From contig BQUP01000009.1 of assembly GCA_022835595.1 (NCBI GenBank), forward strand, positions 744,001-808,000: a DNA stretch of 64,000 nucleotides. Reading direction: 5' to 3'. This document shows positions 21,127-33,700 of this stretch, piece after piece. The translations under genes were made by a program, and so were the position numbers. Position 1 is the stretch's first letter. Every line of letters begins with the position of its first letter. The DNA is from Cystobasidium ongulense (lineage: Eukaryota > Basidiomycota > Cystobasidiomycetes > Cystobasidiales > Cystobasidiaceae). A model generated the notes under the pieces. It was not told the origin of the DNA. It saw only the letters and a list, made by a program, of their open reading frames with translations, and did no database searches.

Positions 21127-22360
21127 ATGTCATCTTTAGACGCGTTCGTTCAGCTTCAGCCATACGATCCACGTGTGTTCAGCACCACATCCATTTCTCC
21201 GTCGCCTTGTCTCGCCTCACAGTTGCCTAATGAGGTAAAAGCTTTGCTCGGGTGAGTCATGCAGAGGTGGTTATGCGAACAAGGCACATACTTACTTACC
21301 CTCCCTTGCGTTCACAGAAAGCCCAAGCTCGAATTCGATGAATCAGTAAATGAGAAAGATGACCCACCTTTCGAAATAACAAACATCGAAGGAAAAGGTG
21401 AAGGGCTTGTAGCTACTAGAGATCTCGTACCGGGTGATTTCATCATTTCTGGAAAGGTCGAACTAACAGCGGGTATATTAACACCGAGTGTTGACGAATT
21501 GGATCGGATGCTGTCACAGTTGTCTACTGAAGATCGTGGAGCGTTCAACAGACTCCACAATTGCTATACTGATGAAGAACCAGGCGGCTCAGCTTACATA
21601 CCACCTGACATTATCGGAAAATGGGAGACCAACGCTTTCGCAATAGATGGTGGTTGTCAAATGGTTTTCTTGGGAGCCATTACAAAATTAAATCATGCTT
21701 GTAGAGAAAATGTTGCCAAGTATTACTGTTCGAAAACGAATACCTCAACAATCGTAGCTTGTGATTACATCAAGACAGGTCAAGAATTGGTTTTCTCTTA
21801 TGCAGATCCTTTGCAAGATTGTCATTCACGAAGGCTGAGCACCATCAATTCTTGGAATTTCTTGTGCCTCTGTGACGTGTGTACTCAGGAACCTGAAGCA
21901 TTAGCTATTAGCGACGAGAGACGGATGAGACTTTCGCGCGTAGCGCGAATCGAGTTGAAGAAGAGACTGCACCCCGAAAGACGTATGCAACTGGTAAGCG
22001 CTGGCCTGGATCCATACATTTCGGGCACATTTCCATCTACTGACCATCCGAATTACAAATTAGCTCAAAGAGGCGCTCGACCTATGCAGAGCTGAAGGCC
22101 TCTACAGTCTTCAGCATTTATTCAGTGTTGCATGTGTCGAGCTCTGCGCTGATCTGGATTTGGAAGAACAAGTATCAGCATGGGCAGCGATTGCTGCTGA
22201 ACATCTGATAGCCGATCGAGGAATCAAGCACGAGGAAGTGCTATTTATGCAGCGCTGTGTGCGAAACCCTCGGATTGTCATCCAGATTGTGCGCGAACGG
22301 GAAAGTTGGCTGAAAAGACTCGGAAGGTTTATCGCAGTTATTCCAGAAATTATATGTTGA
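21127..22360 (+). CDS. SET-domain protein, probable lysine methyltransferase
   Basis: Three exons, 21127-21251, 21320-21993 and 22064-22360, about 365 aa. The SET core is visible in order: GKGEGLVATRDLVPGDFIIS, the NHxCxEN motif (LNHACRENVAKYY) that helps bind AdoMet, GQELVFSYAD, and a post-SET cysteine cluster (WNFLCLCDVC). There is no MYND zinc finger, so it resembles the SET5/SMYD-like SET proteins of filamentous fungi rather than animal SMYDs. The C-terminal 100 residues are helical with no named domain. Substrate unknown. It is convergent with BFR1, with 400 bp between stops. Confidence 0.85.
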
Positions 22361-22759
22361 CCAGACGCCGTCTGCGTTCCTCTGACTAGACATTGACGCA
22401 TTGTATCGCCCTGTAAGCTGACAATGTACATTGAGCAGTAGTGCTCGCTGAAGCCAGAGTAAACAAGTTAGTATTGGTGTTTACGAGTAGCAAAGTGTAA
22501 TAGTCTGGTGTGCGCGAGTCCGTAAGTACGATTCATGCGATGGCACGACCGGATGTCAAAATCCAGCACAGGGCGACAGACACAGGGAAAACATAGCATG
22601 GATAGTGCTTCTTTTGCCAAAATACTCAACTGTAACCCTTGATGACGATAAGAATGTGCTATTGTGAAGAGGAAAGACGGTTGCAGTTTCAATATTTTGA
22701 TGCATATCTATAGGGTACTTGCTTGCTCAATCGAATCCCTAGACGAGCAGCGAAGCATA
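22361..22759. other. Convergent 3' intergenic region
   Basis: Between the stops of the SET gene and BFR1. Nothing beyond presumed 3' UTRs is seen. Confidence 0.4.
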
Positions 22760-24770
22760 CTATGCTTCAGCCTTGTCATCTCCTCCATTGGCGACGGAGA
22801 GCTTTCCGACGCCATTGGTGGCAGCATCTACCCCATTGGTCTTGCTCTCATCTGCATCTGCAGTGGCATCATCGCTGCCATTTTGGGCTGCACCCGAGGC
22901 GCTCTTCTCTTCTGCTTTACGAATGCGCTCTTCGGCTTCTGCAATGCGCTGCTTGGTGACTTGGTCCTGTTTAAATTGAACAAAGATGGTACATTAGACC
23001 CTTCGCAAAGCATCTTCCTTCATACACCGACGTACCTGATTTTCCTTGAACCACGCTTGCTTCTCTTTGAGAGCATCAACAGTCTTAGGAACATCCTCTC
23101 TCGAAAGCGGAACAGAGATGTTGAACTGTAATAGCGCAGCAACAGTCTGGAATGGGACGTTCATCGTAGCAGGACCGGAGCTTTCCTTCTCCTTGCCAGT
23201 ATCGACACGTTTGGCACCTCCCTTCTTCTTGCCCTTTGCACCACTAACAACAAAGAATGATTGATCCGCCTCTTGTTTCTTCTTCATAACCACGGCACCT
23301 TGTGGAATTTCATCTTCAACCTTGCGCATTTCAAGCGAAGGTACATTCTGAACACCAGATTCAGGTGCCGATGCTGTTGATAATGTAGGTTCTGGCACTG
23401 ACGAAGCGCCGCCTTGGAAGCGCTGGAAGTACGTGATCAGGGTTGTGCAGTCTTCAATTTCGCGCTCGAATGCCGGGGCTTGTGCTTCCTCTAGCATACG
23501 CTCTGCGACCTCTTTGCGCTTGTTATCTTCGTATGCACGTCGTTCAGCTTGCTGACGCTCGATACGCTTGGATCGCTCTTCGTTTACTCTTGTGTCTAAA
23601 AGAAGAAGGCTCGTCAGAAAGGGCCCTGTGAGTCTACAGAACGAGGCCTGCCGGAATAGCCAATGGAAAGTCCACCTACAGTATCGGTCATTGGCTTCCT
23701 TGAAGTTACCAGCAGACTCCTTCTTTCTGCTCCATAAGGCATTAACCTCCTCATGAAGCTTATTTCTCTCATCGTATAGAGCATCTCGGTTCTTGTTGCC
23801 AGCGTCGAGTTCCTGATTGAGCTCATCAAGTTCCTTCTGAATAGCTTCGTAGCGTTCATTCAATGCTTTATATTCGGGATTGTCGAGGGTACTCTTGAGC
23901 TCCTCAATCTTTGCTTTGTCTGCATCAATGGACTCTTGAGCTGAACCGAAAGTGTCGAAAGCCTTGCGGGCTCGACGGAGGTCGCTAACTTCGGACAAAG
24001 CCTTCTTCTCTTCAACTAGTCGCATTGTGCCGCTTTCGACTTGCTTTTCAAGGTCTCTGTGGTATGGGAAGGTACAGTGAGTATAGTGTCTCGTATCGTA
24101 CGCATAAGAGGCTAGATTTGTTTCCTCACTTTATGCGAGCATCTGTAATTAAGGTGGTACGGGGGAGCGCAGTTCAGTCAGCATAGTCCACGATGCCAGC
24201 ACAAGCATATGGCAGATAGCGGGGCTCACCAATTTCCTCGACGGACTTGTGGTTGCTTTTTGACTTGGATGTGTTCATATCCTTGATCTTCTTGGCCACT
24301 GACTCCTGGAGCGCCTTCATCTGGTTGAAGGTCGAATTTCTGCCCTCTTTGAAGCCAGCGGTTTTGCTTCTGATCTCTGCCTGTTCAGCTCGAAGCTGTT
24401 TTCGCTTCTCTCCAGCTGGGCCTTGTCCTGACGAGTCGGCGATGCGACCCTTGATCTTGTCCTGGAGCGACAGCACAACGTCAGCAAGGGTGCGAAGACA
24501 TCCGCCATACTGCTCATGACCCACCAGCTGAGCTTGCTTGCCAGCCAGCTGAGCCTTGATGGCTTCCTGCTCCTTGTTGTAGAGCTCTCTGTCGGGCTTG
24601 GACGAGGTCGCGTATTCGACCAGTGGTTCGTCGAGCACATTCACCGCCGAAGCAGCCGACTTGGCAGAGGCATTCTTGGATGATCCCACGGGGCCTGTCG
24701 CAGCGGGCTTGACTTCCTTGATGGCTCCAGCCTTTGCTCCTCCAGCTGCTTTCCCGTTTGCGGCGGCCAT
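22760..24770 (-). CDS. BFR1: Bfr1-like polysome/ER-associated coiled-coil protein
   Basis: Yeast Bfr1 binds ribosomes and mRNPs at the ER and was found through brefeldin A resistance and ploidy control. Four exons: about 24231-24770, 23681-24060, 23041-23597 and 22760-22980. The order fits the family: a low-complexity Ala/Lys start, a long coiled coil (LYNKEQEAIKAQL, RLVEEKKALSEVSDLRRA, LDNPEYKALNERYEAIQKEL), the charged KRIERQQAERRAYEDNKRKE segment, a middle CTTLITYFQRFQG block, and the C-terminal VPFQTVAALLQFNISVPLSR / TVDALKEKQAWFKENQ motif. The end is rich in Ala, Asp and Gly. The length of about 565 aa exceeds yeast Bfr1 (470). Confidence 0.88.
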
Positions 24771-25498
24771 GATGTGTGGGTGTGTGAGCTATCGAGACTG
24801 AGCCTGGAGGAGCATGGCGGATAGTCAGGACGGTGCTGGCGAGCGAGCAAATCAGTCTGCGCACCTTGTAAGTCAATGCTCTCTTCGTCGTACGTCCAAG
24901 CGGATCAGTCGTGTGTGCGAGCAGAAGAAAGCCGTCGAGGTTTTGATTGCTGCTTCTTGCCCTCCAGCCAACACGGCTTTCGACGAATCATGACCCCAAG
25001 CAGGTGTCTACTGGCAAGAATGAGACTGCGAAGATGCTGTGTCCAAGTCCGCCAGGTTTCTCTCCCTCACCCAGTACATGCATGCAATACGGGCGGCCTC
25101 GCAGTCTAGAAAGGATGGTTCAAGACGGCCCGCATCCTCGAATGCAGCACTCGTCCCTTTGAGATGGTGTATCGCCTTGCTTTCGAATACAACGGAATGA
25201 CTGCAAATGCTGCGAGTCCAAGGCGACCCTCGGTCGATGCCTTCCAGCTGACGGGATAGTAGCCTACCATACTGATTTCAGACGGCAGCGACACACTGCT
25301 TCCGGAGACCATTCCAGCGCTGCACAGTGTGAATCAACCAGTGCTGCAAGTGAACGGCATCAGCTGTTAAGACTCCCGCCCTTGTTCAAGGTCTATGGCA
25401 ACCCGCTCGCAATACTGGCCAAGATAGCATAGCAAGGACAGGAAAGGTGGAGCAGGCCTCCGCAGAGTAGATCTCTGCAAGCTCACGGATCACAGCGC
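24771..25498. other. Divergent promoter region between BFR1 and the BTB gene
   Basis: Start codons face away from each other across 728 bp. Several short open frames on both strands (for example 24876-25162, 25106-25312) show no motifs. Confidence 0.4.
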
Positions 25499-27859
25499 AT
25501 GGGCAGACGTGAGCGAAGGCGGAGTCATAGCCCTTCGTCATCATCAGGCTCGTCCTCGTCAAGTGACGAAGAAAGAGGCCGACATCGCTCCCACAAGAGA
25601 TCCAGCTCAAGATCAAAAACAACCTCCAAGCATAGAAGGTCGTCTTCTAGATCCACAAGTCGCCGCGACATGGGTCACGGCGAGCACCGGGACAGAGACC
25701 GACATCGCCGCCATAGCGACAGGGATGACCGCAGCAGCTACAGAGAGAGGCCGCGCACACCGCCTGCACCTCAAGTGCCACTATATGTCCCAGATCATAA
25801 AGGTCCACGCATTGCAATGGTTCTCCTGCTTGGTGCAGAGGAGCGGGAGTTCCGGCTGACTGAGGCGCATGTAAGCTATACAAACCCGGTAGTCTGTTTT
25901 TCCATATACATTAGTGACCTGATGAATTCCTGGCACAACTCCTTCAACAGATTCTCTTCGATTCACCTAATGATCTGACATCGACCTACTACGCCTCAAC
26001 AGAGTCAGCTGAAGCCAATGGCCCGCCTAAAACATACCGCCTTCCAGATCGCGATGCTGCCATTTTCGAAATCATCTTTCGCTATCTGAACAGAGAACAG
26101 GTGCTTCCCCTGCGAAGAAGTGCCTGCCCAACCTACTTATCATATGAACAGACTTTGTCCAAATTGGCAGAAGAAGCTAAATTTTACCGGTTCACAAAGT
26201 TACAGAGGGCACTACCTCCCCCGCCTTCTGCTAATGGAGCAGGCGTAGCTAACTTACACGCACCCGAATACGCAAATCGATATGCTGCATCATCAAGGGG
26301 TACGCCTACCCCGCAGTCTACCTACCTTCCTCTTCCAGCTGTTTCGGCGGTTGCGCCTTCGCCTGTGCCTATAGCAGCGCCTCTTCCACCTTCAATAGTC
26401 GCTCCGTTAGCTGGAAACAGCTTAGGCATAGATACAGATACACAACATATCAGTAAACACAGATCACACTCAAAAGCACCGTCACTTGCGTCTTCGCGTC
26501 CACCATCGCGCTCCCATTCTCGCAGAACATCAGTAGCGGAACCCCCTGAACCACCTCCGCCAAGCCTCTCCGCATACATCTATAGACCAGGCCAGTTTGG
26601 TGTACGACGAGGAGAACCGCTGTTTGAACTTGTCGACTATCCAGACGATGTGCCGATGCCGCATTTGTTTCTTCGCGTAGTGAATGCTGAGATCAAGTGC
26701 GTTCACGTTCTTCACAGCAAGTAGCCGAGCCACTGGTTGACATGATGCATCCTCTCTAGATTTTCAGCATTCCGCAATGAAACGAACCAAGACGTGTACG
26801 AGTTGCGATGGTCACTGCGGGTATTGGACGAACCATCTACTCGTGAGTACGAATCAACGCCGCATGGAAGACCATTTCTAACCCGATATTACACAGGGGC
26901 CCTGGCTTATCGCGTCCAAGACTCGACAATCAAAGCAGTCGATTCACACCTCCGAATGAACGGGGTTATCGGTGACATGACCTGCCGAGATATTCCCCTG
27001 CGCATAAGACACTCGACTCCTGGACATTCGGGTCGACAAAGTAGCATGTCAGACTATAACTTACCCGCAAATGACGACAGCGGGGTTTATACAAGCGATC
27101 TTGAAGAGCTTTTGAGTCTGATTACATCACAAGGTACGTGGTTGCATGCCGATTTGAGCATTTGAATTTGCATATTGAACCTTTGTCTGAATACTTTAAG
27201 GGTATGTTAAATGGCCAAGAATATGGCAAGACACCTTTGACGATGCAACACCAATTGCATCACTCCATCAAAGAGTATGTTTAACATCTTGCGAAGTTCT
27301 GCTAGACTTGGAATTTCCAGAAGATACAGCTGAAATCAGCGCAGAAGTAGGAGGAAGAGGTTTCGTCCTAGACTATGAAGACGAGGAAGATCTTTTAGTG
27401 AGGAATTATCGTGCTATACTGCATGGCATCAAGGTGGACACGCGAAAGATGAGGCGACTTAGCGAGTTGGACGAGCTTGATCCTAGTACAAAACTCGCTA
27501 AGCAGGTGTCTGAACGCTTATCTGTCAGCTCTGTGCAAAACAGCAAGGGGCACGGACACGGTCATTCTCGCTCATCTTCGCGTCCCCATGAACCTGAACG
27601 ACCTCTAGCACCACCTAGACCATCATATCACGATCGCCATCTTTCTAGAGCAAGTCAGATTCGAGATTCACCAATTCCAAGGCAGTATGACCATAATAGC
27701 TCGTCTTCCTCGTATCAGCACTCCGACCCGGGGACTGCCCGCACATCTGATTCAGGATACCTTGGCCTGCCCGAGGATCGCGACTATCATGATGCTACGG
27801 GTCGACCGAGAAGCACTGCCAGTGAGGAGATTAAGAGGAGAGTCATGTCGCGCTGGTAA
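25499..27859 (+). CDS. BTB/POZ-domain protein with RS-rich N-terminus
   Basis: Four or more exons: from 25499 to about 25870, from 25953 to about 26703, from about 26761 to 27134, and from about 27202 to 27859. The first 90 residues are Arg/Ser/His-rich with RS dipeptides (SSSRSKTTSKHRRSSSRSTS), like SR-type proteins. Next comes a BTB-like fold: IAMVLLLGAEEREFRLTEAH, ILFDSPNDLTSTYYAST, then YRLPDRDAAIFEIIFRYLNR, close to the K-channel tetramerisation type. A proline-rich linker (25 prolines or more) precedes a conserved-looking domain with FELVDYPDDVPMPHLFLRVV and YVKWPRIWQDTFDDA. The tail is again Ser/His/Arg-rich. The function is not known; BTB domains often bind cullin 3 or self-associate. 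Confidence 0.72.
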
Positions 27860-28373
27860 TGCAGTTGTGTTCGGCCTGATGTTGGCGGTCATACAAGTCA
27901 TGTATTGTATCGCAGTAACGCCCTTGCTTTTTTGTTCTCAACGCAAATCCGGCAGCAGCGATGTACCTCATACTTGGCTGTGTATCTTCCTGTACTGACA
28001 TCTTCCGGTACTGACTAGATTCCGGAGCGTCAGAAACTTGTACAGAAGCGAGCAGCGACCAAGTCACAAGAGTCGTGCTTGTCTCGTTAGCGTTATGGGA
28101 AGATAGTGATAATTTCCTTCAGGACTCGATTATATGGCTGAAGCGGGCTAGGGATAATCTGAAGAATGGGGCTTGAGCCAAGTACTGCCGGGGGGAATGA
28201 TTGTGAATGAAGGTTCAGAGGAAAAGAAGAAGTATGAGGGAAATCCGCGTAGCGCAAGTCAAATAACGTCTTTTGAGGATTTTAATCCTTGAGAGATGTA
28301 GGGTGAATAAGGCTTTGTGCTGTATGACATTTGTCTATGTAGTATGCGTTCTTTCCATTCACTTGGTAAAGTT
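27860..28373. other. Convergent 3' intergenic region
   Basis: Between the stops of the BTB gene and guanine deaminase. No supported gene or repeat. Confidence 0.4.
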
Positions 28374-30319
28374 CTACAATAAACGCTTACCAGCTACCCA
28401 GACTCCAGATCTATCATGTACTGACCCTAAACTCCACCATTTCTCTACTACATCTTCTAATCCCACTTTTCCAGTTGGGAAACTGTCTTCAAAAAGATCG
28501 ATATTACCTTTTCGGATCTGTTGATCTTCATCATCCGATTGAAGCTGTATGAGCTGAGCGTCGAAACTCTTGCCTTGTTGGAAATTGCCCAAGTATGTTT
28601 CACGATTGATGGCTTTAGCACCGCCTAGAGTAACGACGTAGATGGACTCCTTCCATGTTATATCCAGTTTTCCATTGCTTGACGACTCGATTCCAGCATT
28701 TTTATTTGATGCAACAAATGGATCTGAAATTTGATCCTTCCGGCGCCCTTCACGACTCCGGGCAACGCCCACCGACCATCGCATGGAATCATTCAAGCTT
28801 ATGCTGTAACCGCCAGCTATATCGCTGCCGAGCCCTACCTTGAGATCATTGTCAAGCGCTTCACGAAGAGGAAAGGCTCTTTCGCTAAAATAGGTGTTTG
28901 AAAGCGGGCAATGCGATACACTGCTGCCTCTTGCTTTGAGAAGTTGCATGTCATTGGCGTTTATGTGTGTAGAGTGTGCGAAGAGGGACTTTGCAGTAAG
29001 CAGGCCAACCTGATAATGAAGCGCATTAGCTCAGGTTTTCTTCATACGAATGTGTTTTGGGATTACCTCGTCAAACAATTCACTATCGGTTTGATTCCCG
29101 TATATGCTTTGTGTGAAAGCGACTTCGTCTCCACTCTCACTCAAGTGACTCTGTATATCTACCTGCCCATCTTTAGCTATCTTAGCTAGGCCGTGCAGCA
29201 AGTCCTTTGAACAGGTTGGAAGAAAGCGAGGTGTGATGATAGGCTCGACCAGATGCTTGTGTTGAGCGGGCTCGCTCGTGTACTTGCTGCGCATGACAGA
29301 AATGAATTTTTCAGTTTCTTTAAGCGAGTCGGTGGTCGTTTCGGTATAGTAGCTGCATTCAGATGGCATGGAAGGAGTTTCGAAGTCAGATAAGCGCCCA
29401 CACAGACACGTAGTGAACCTGGATGAGGGAGTACATACCTTGGGCTGTTTTGGTCCATGTTGACCTTTCCAACCAGAGCACGTAGACCAGCGTCGGCGAA
29501 CGCGTCCGCCAGGACAATGCTGTGGAGTGGGGTGTGGTAAGCTCTCGTGTGTATTGGGGGATCACACAATTGTACGGTACTGACTTTGCCTCGGTACTTA
29601 TTGTCCCGTATAAAGCCGCACATGTGGTTCCGTTCTCTATACACCGCTTGGCTAGTCTCGTGTAAACCTTATTGCCCAATCCGTGAGGGTCTGCATCTAT
29701 TCGACTTTCGGATCTGAAAGTATACTGTGATACTGGATTATCAGCCGAGTTCGGCCAGCCTCGGATTAACTGTCTTTCGAGGACCCAACCGACCTTTTCG
29801 AGCCATTCCATCAGCGGAACATCGAGAGCTGTACCAGCATACAAGTATTGTGGTGCATGCAGATGTGTGTCTGGCATAGCCATCACCGGAAGAAAGCTGC
29901 TTTAGCTGACTTGTCCGGCCGGCTTTTCCGTGTCACGTGAAGACTATCTTCTGTCCAGCAAAGCTCACCGATAAAGCCAGGCAGAAGGAAAGAGTGTGGA
30001 TTTGCAGGCTGGATCAGCTGTATTGTAGAGTCCGAGGCCAGTGCAGACTGCAGGACATGTTCGTTGCCCTGTCTGGGTAGGAGGAATTCAATGAGGCCCG
30101 ACTGATGGACGCCTGGATGGCGGAAGGACAGGCAGTGATAAGAGCATGGCGAGCGAGGCAGCAGGCGCAGAGGGAGCAGTCTTTAGCATGCTTGTTCACG
30201 AGAGCATCTTCAAGGAAGAACAGCGTCGCACCGAGTAGATGGTCCTCGAGAAGTGCGAGCGAGCGGTCTTCCAAGGCGTGGACGACATTGCCGCAGTAGA
30301 GCAGCGCGAGGCTCTCCAT
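28374..30319 (-). CDS. GUD1: Guanine deaminase
   Basis: Zinc amidohydrolase that converts guanine to xanthine. Exon 1 (30232-30319) and exon 2 (29969-30112) give MESLALLYCGNVVHAL..DHLLG then LLPGFI. Exon 3 from 29870 adds DTHLHAPQYLYAGTALDVPL, so the HxH metal motif is completed just after a splice junction. Other ligands and signatures: KVNMDQNSP, QSHLSESGDEVAFTQ (His), LFAHSTHINANDM (His), SHCPLSN and LGSDIAGGYS (Asp). The C-terminus GVWVAGKRLL matches the family. Length is near the usual 450-480 aa. It is convergent with the BTB gene and sits head-to-tail behind MSH5. Confidence 0.93.
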
Positions 30320-30728
30320 GGCGGACGGGCAGACAGCGATGAGAGAAGGTGAAAGAGGCGTCTACTGTGCCATCCCAGCGAGATTGCGATGTCGGATGTA
30401 CAGCTCGTTGGTGGAAGAGCAAGAAGCGATAAGGAGACGGCATGTGGATTTGAAGAAGAAGAAGCCGCTGACAACTCTGCTTACATCAGCAAGTATTGGG
30501 AAAGTGAACCGCAGATTGCATGCAGCAACGAAGCAACATGCTGGCAGGCGATGAGCAGACACTTGATGGATAAAATAGATCAGGTGCCTGCCTGTGGAAA
30601 AGAGAGGATTTACTTTCCTTTAAAAATGGTACCCGCTTCGTCTATCTGTGCTCGAAATATGCTACAGTTGCACGTAACTACTACCCAATTCTGTCCTATT
30701 CGTACCAGAACATGTATTAACGAATTGA
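30320..30728. other. Intergenic region between MSH5 stop and GUD1 start
   Basis: Presumed MSH5 3' UTR and GUD1 promoter. Plus-strand frames such as 30389-30886 overlap MSH5 coding sequence and are shadows. Confidence 0.4.
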
Positions 30729-33700
30729 TTAATTCGCACCCGCACCTCTTCCTCTGCGTATGGGCACAACTTCATCTGCTTCCTGAATATAGTCAACTCC
30801 GAGAACATCCGCCAATTTCTTCATGGACGAGATGTGGTTTCCATCTCCATCATTTGCATCCCAATCTACCTGTAGTAAACGTCTGACAATCTGTTCAGCT
30901 TCCAGTAATTCCTTCTCATCCTCTTCCGTCATTTGAGGATCCATGATCTCATGTACATTGTACAAGGAGATCGCAGTGCTGACCTCCAATGCTCTGTCGA
31001 CGATTTTGGTAGGTATACCGAAAGACTCGGCACAATGAAAGGCATAACTCTTGAGACACAAGCCTGGTGCCAGTCTGTTTGGGAACAGGTCAGCCATGAA
31101 GCTACACCAGACGCGAGAGTGCAGTGCTGTCCTCACTTGAATAGCGGAGTCACGTTGACCACCTTGCCCTCGGCTTTCGGATCGGAAGAGCGTGTGGTTT
31201 CTCTATCGATAATGAGCTCCATATGTGCCAGTCCGATGGGTAAGCCACGTTTAAGAAAGTCATTAAAGAAAATCTCATGAAAGTGTGTTGCCAATATAGT
31301 CTTCGGCAGTCGATGGCCTTTCGTAACGAGGTGCTTGACGAGTCCCACGAATAATGCAGCACCATCTACAGACCGACATCAGCGTTCCATGCACCCAGTC
31401 GGATAGATGGAAAGTCAACAAGAACTCACCGACGGAATTGGTACCCTTGCCGAACTCGTCAATGATAAGCAAACTGCGCTCAGTACAATTGCGGAGCCTG
31501 AAAGACGAAGGTCAGACGTGCCCCTTGTAAAGCTAAGTACCATACGAACATTAGGGAGATCTGCTGCAGATCTATCATGAAGGCACTTGTGCCCTGAAAT
31601 CGCTTGAGTCAGTCAAGTGCAGAAACAGTCTCCAGGCTGACTACTATGCTTACTCTAGAAACACTCTCTCGAGTCGTAACACGCGTCATAATCTTGTCTG
31701 TCAAGCCAATGATCGCTTCATCGGCTGGCACGAAGCTGCCAATATGTGCCTATTCCCAGGAAGACCTAACAGTCAGCGCTTGCAATCTCATCATCTGAAA
31801 AGGAAAGGAAAATTAGCGTACCATGTAAACAATGATAGCCACCGACTTGAGGAAGACACTTTTTCCGGACGCATTGGCTCCAGTGAGGATGAGAACAGAA
31901 TCATCCGGACTGAGCAGGGTTTCTTCCTCTTCTTGTTCCTCGACATCCTCATCATCATCAACTTCAACAGCCTTAACTGTACCATCTTCCATCTTGACAT
32001 TGACAAACTTTGTCTTCGTTTTCATTAATTCATCCGCCATATTTTCTGCTTCTTCCCTTGGGACGCCATTTGCTATGGCAGAATTGACAGCTTCTGATCG
32101 CTCAGCGGCTCTAGTTGCCGCTTTTAAAGCTTTGGCATCGGGTTTGTTCTGTATTTCTTCCAGACGTGCTTTAGTTACTCCTCTTCCTCCAACTAGATGA
32201 GCATCATTTGGACGGCTATAGTGAGAGGTGCTCAGCCAATGACAACGAAGGAAGAAATGCTTTCAAGCCTTACAAGTCGTCTACAACTTGCTGCACTAGG
32301 GGATGCTTGCCCTGTGTTATTCTGAAACAGACCTGCATGAGAACCAAACACTCAGGTAAGACAGCCTGGCAGCTCACCTGACCACATTGCTTTCCGTGAT
32401 GACTGGTCTAGTCCAGGTCACTATAATCCGATGTGATCAGCTTTAAATAACCGCATACTGATCTGACACTCACAAGTTCGAGCCGCATCAGCAAATGCCA
32501 GCAAAACATCCAGCTCTGCCAATACATCAGCAACATCACAAAGTGTTTCCTGAACTACTAAAACTTGTTCTAGCATGACCTGAACTAGTTCAACTTCTCT
32601 ATCAACTATAAAACCATGTAAATCACCAACATGGGTATCCAAATCTCTCATTTCTTGATTCTTGTAATAAACTGAGATTTCAGTACTAAATTGAAATTGC
32701 CATCCAGCTGGTGTAGCTCGGTCCATTATTGGATTTGGAAATTTTTCGGGTAATGGAACGGCACACAGATAACCTAGCTGCGGGAAATAGATTACATTCA
32801 GAGACTGGCAGAAATCCGGGTGAATGCTTTTTGAGATGTGTTGAGCTATCTTTGACTACAAAGAGTCAGAAAGTATGGTAAGTCACCGCAGCAACCAAGT
32901 ATCTGTATACGCGGAGGTGTCTTACCAGCATGGACGGAAGGCCATGATAAGTTCGGCGGTTGTCGTCGAGCCTCTGGTCGATACCTTCTTGAATGCACAC
33001 TCGATGATGTTCTTTCGATTCGGTCCAGTCGATCTACATATTCGCGTTCATCGTCAAAAGTAGGTCTTGTATTCCGAAAGGCACAGTATCGAACTCACTT
33101 TCGTATCGATCATCTCATTCAACTCGGAAAAGAGACCTACTTCGAAGCTGTCACATAGCTGATAACTCTCCTTGTCAGCTACTTGCGTTGCTTTTGACAC
33201 ACGTCATGCAAGAGCTTACCTTTTGAAGAATAGCTACATCCTTGCCACCCATCAGATTGCCGATGAGGTCTCTGACAGAGATGCACGCGCTTAAGAACTG
33301 CGAAGAGAAGCCTTTAGCCATTTGTAAATACTTTGCAAGTAGAGGACAAAGTGTTGTTTACCTGTGCCAAAGCATACCATTGTTGGACAGGATCATGACC
33401 AGCAATGAGAGCTTTGAGTAGCCTTGGAACATTCTTGACTGTAATAATTTTCTGAATGTTCTGAGATATGTGAACTATTTGAGCAGGGGTCATGGCAGAT
33501 CAGACCAAGATGAGCTTAGAAACACGTTGAGAGAGACCTGTCCAACAGGAACGCTTACTGTTGTCCTGTCTTGAAAAACACTCGACTGCGTTCAGACGAT
33601 CATTGATGACCTCTGCTTCAGTGGAAGGCTGTAATAGCCAACGTTTTAGTAGAGCTTTGCCTAGTCCAGTCTTTGTGGTATTTAGCATATCTAGCACAAC

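Noticed and set aside
30389-30886. Plus-strand frame of 165 codons near the MSH5 end
   Set aside because: Antisense shadow of MSH5 coding sequence and 3' flank.
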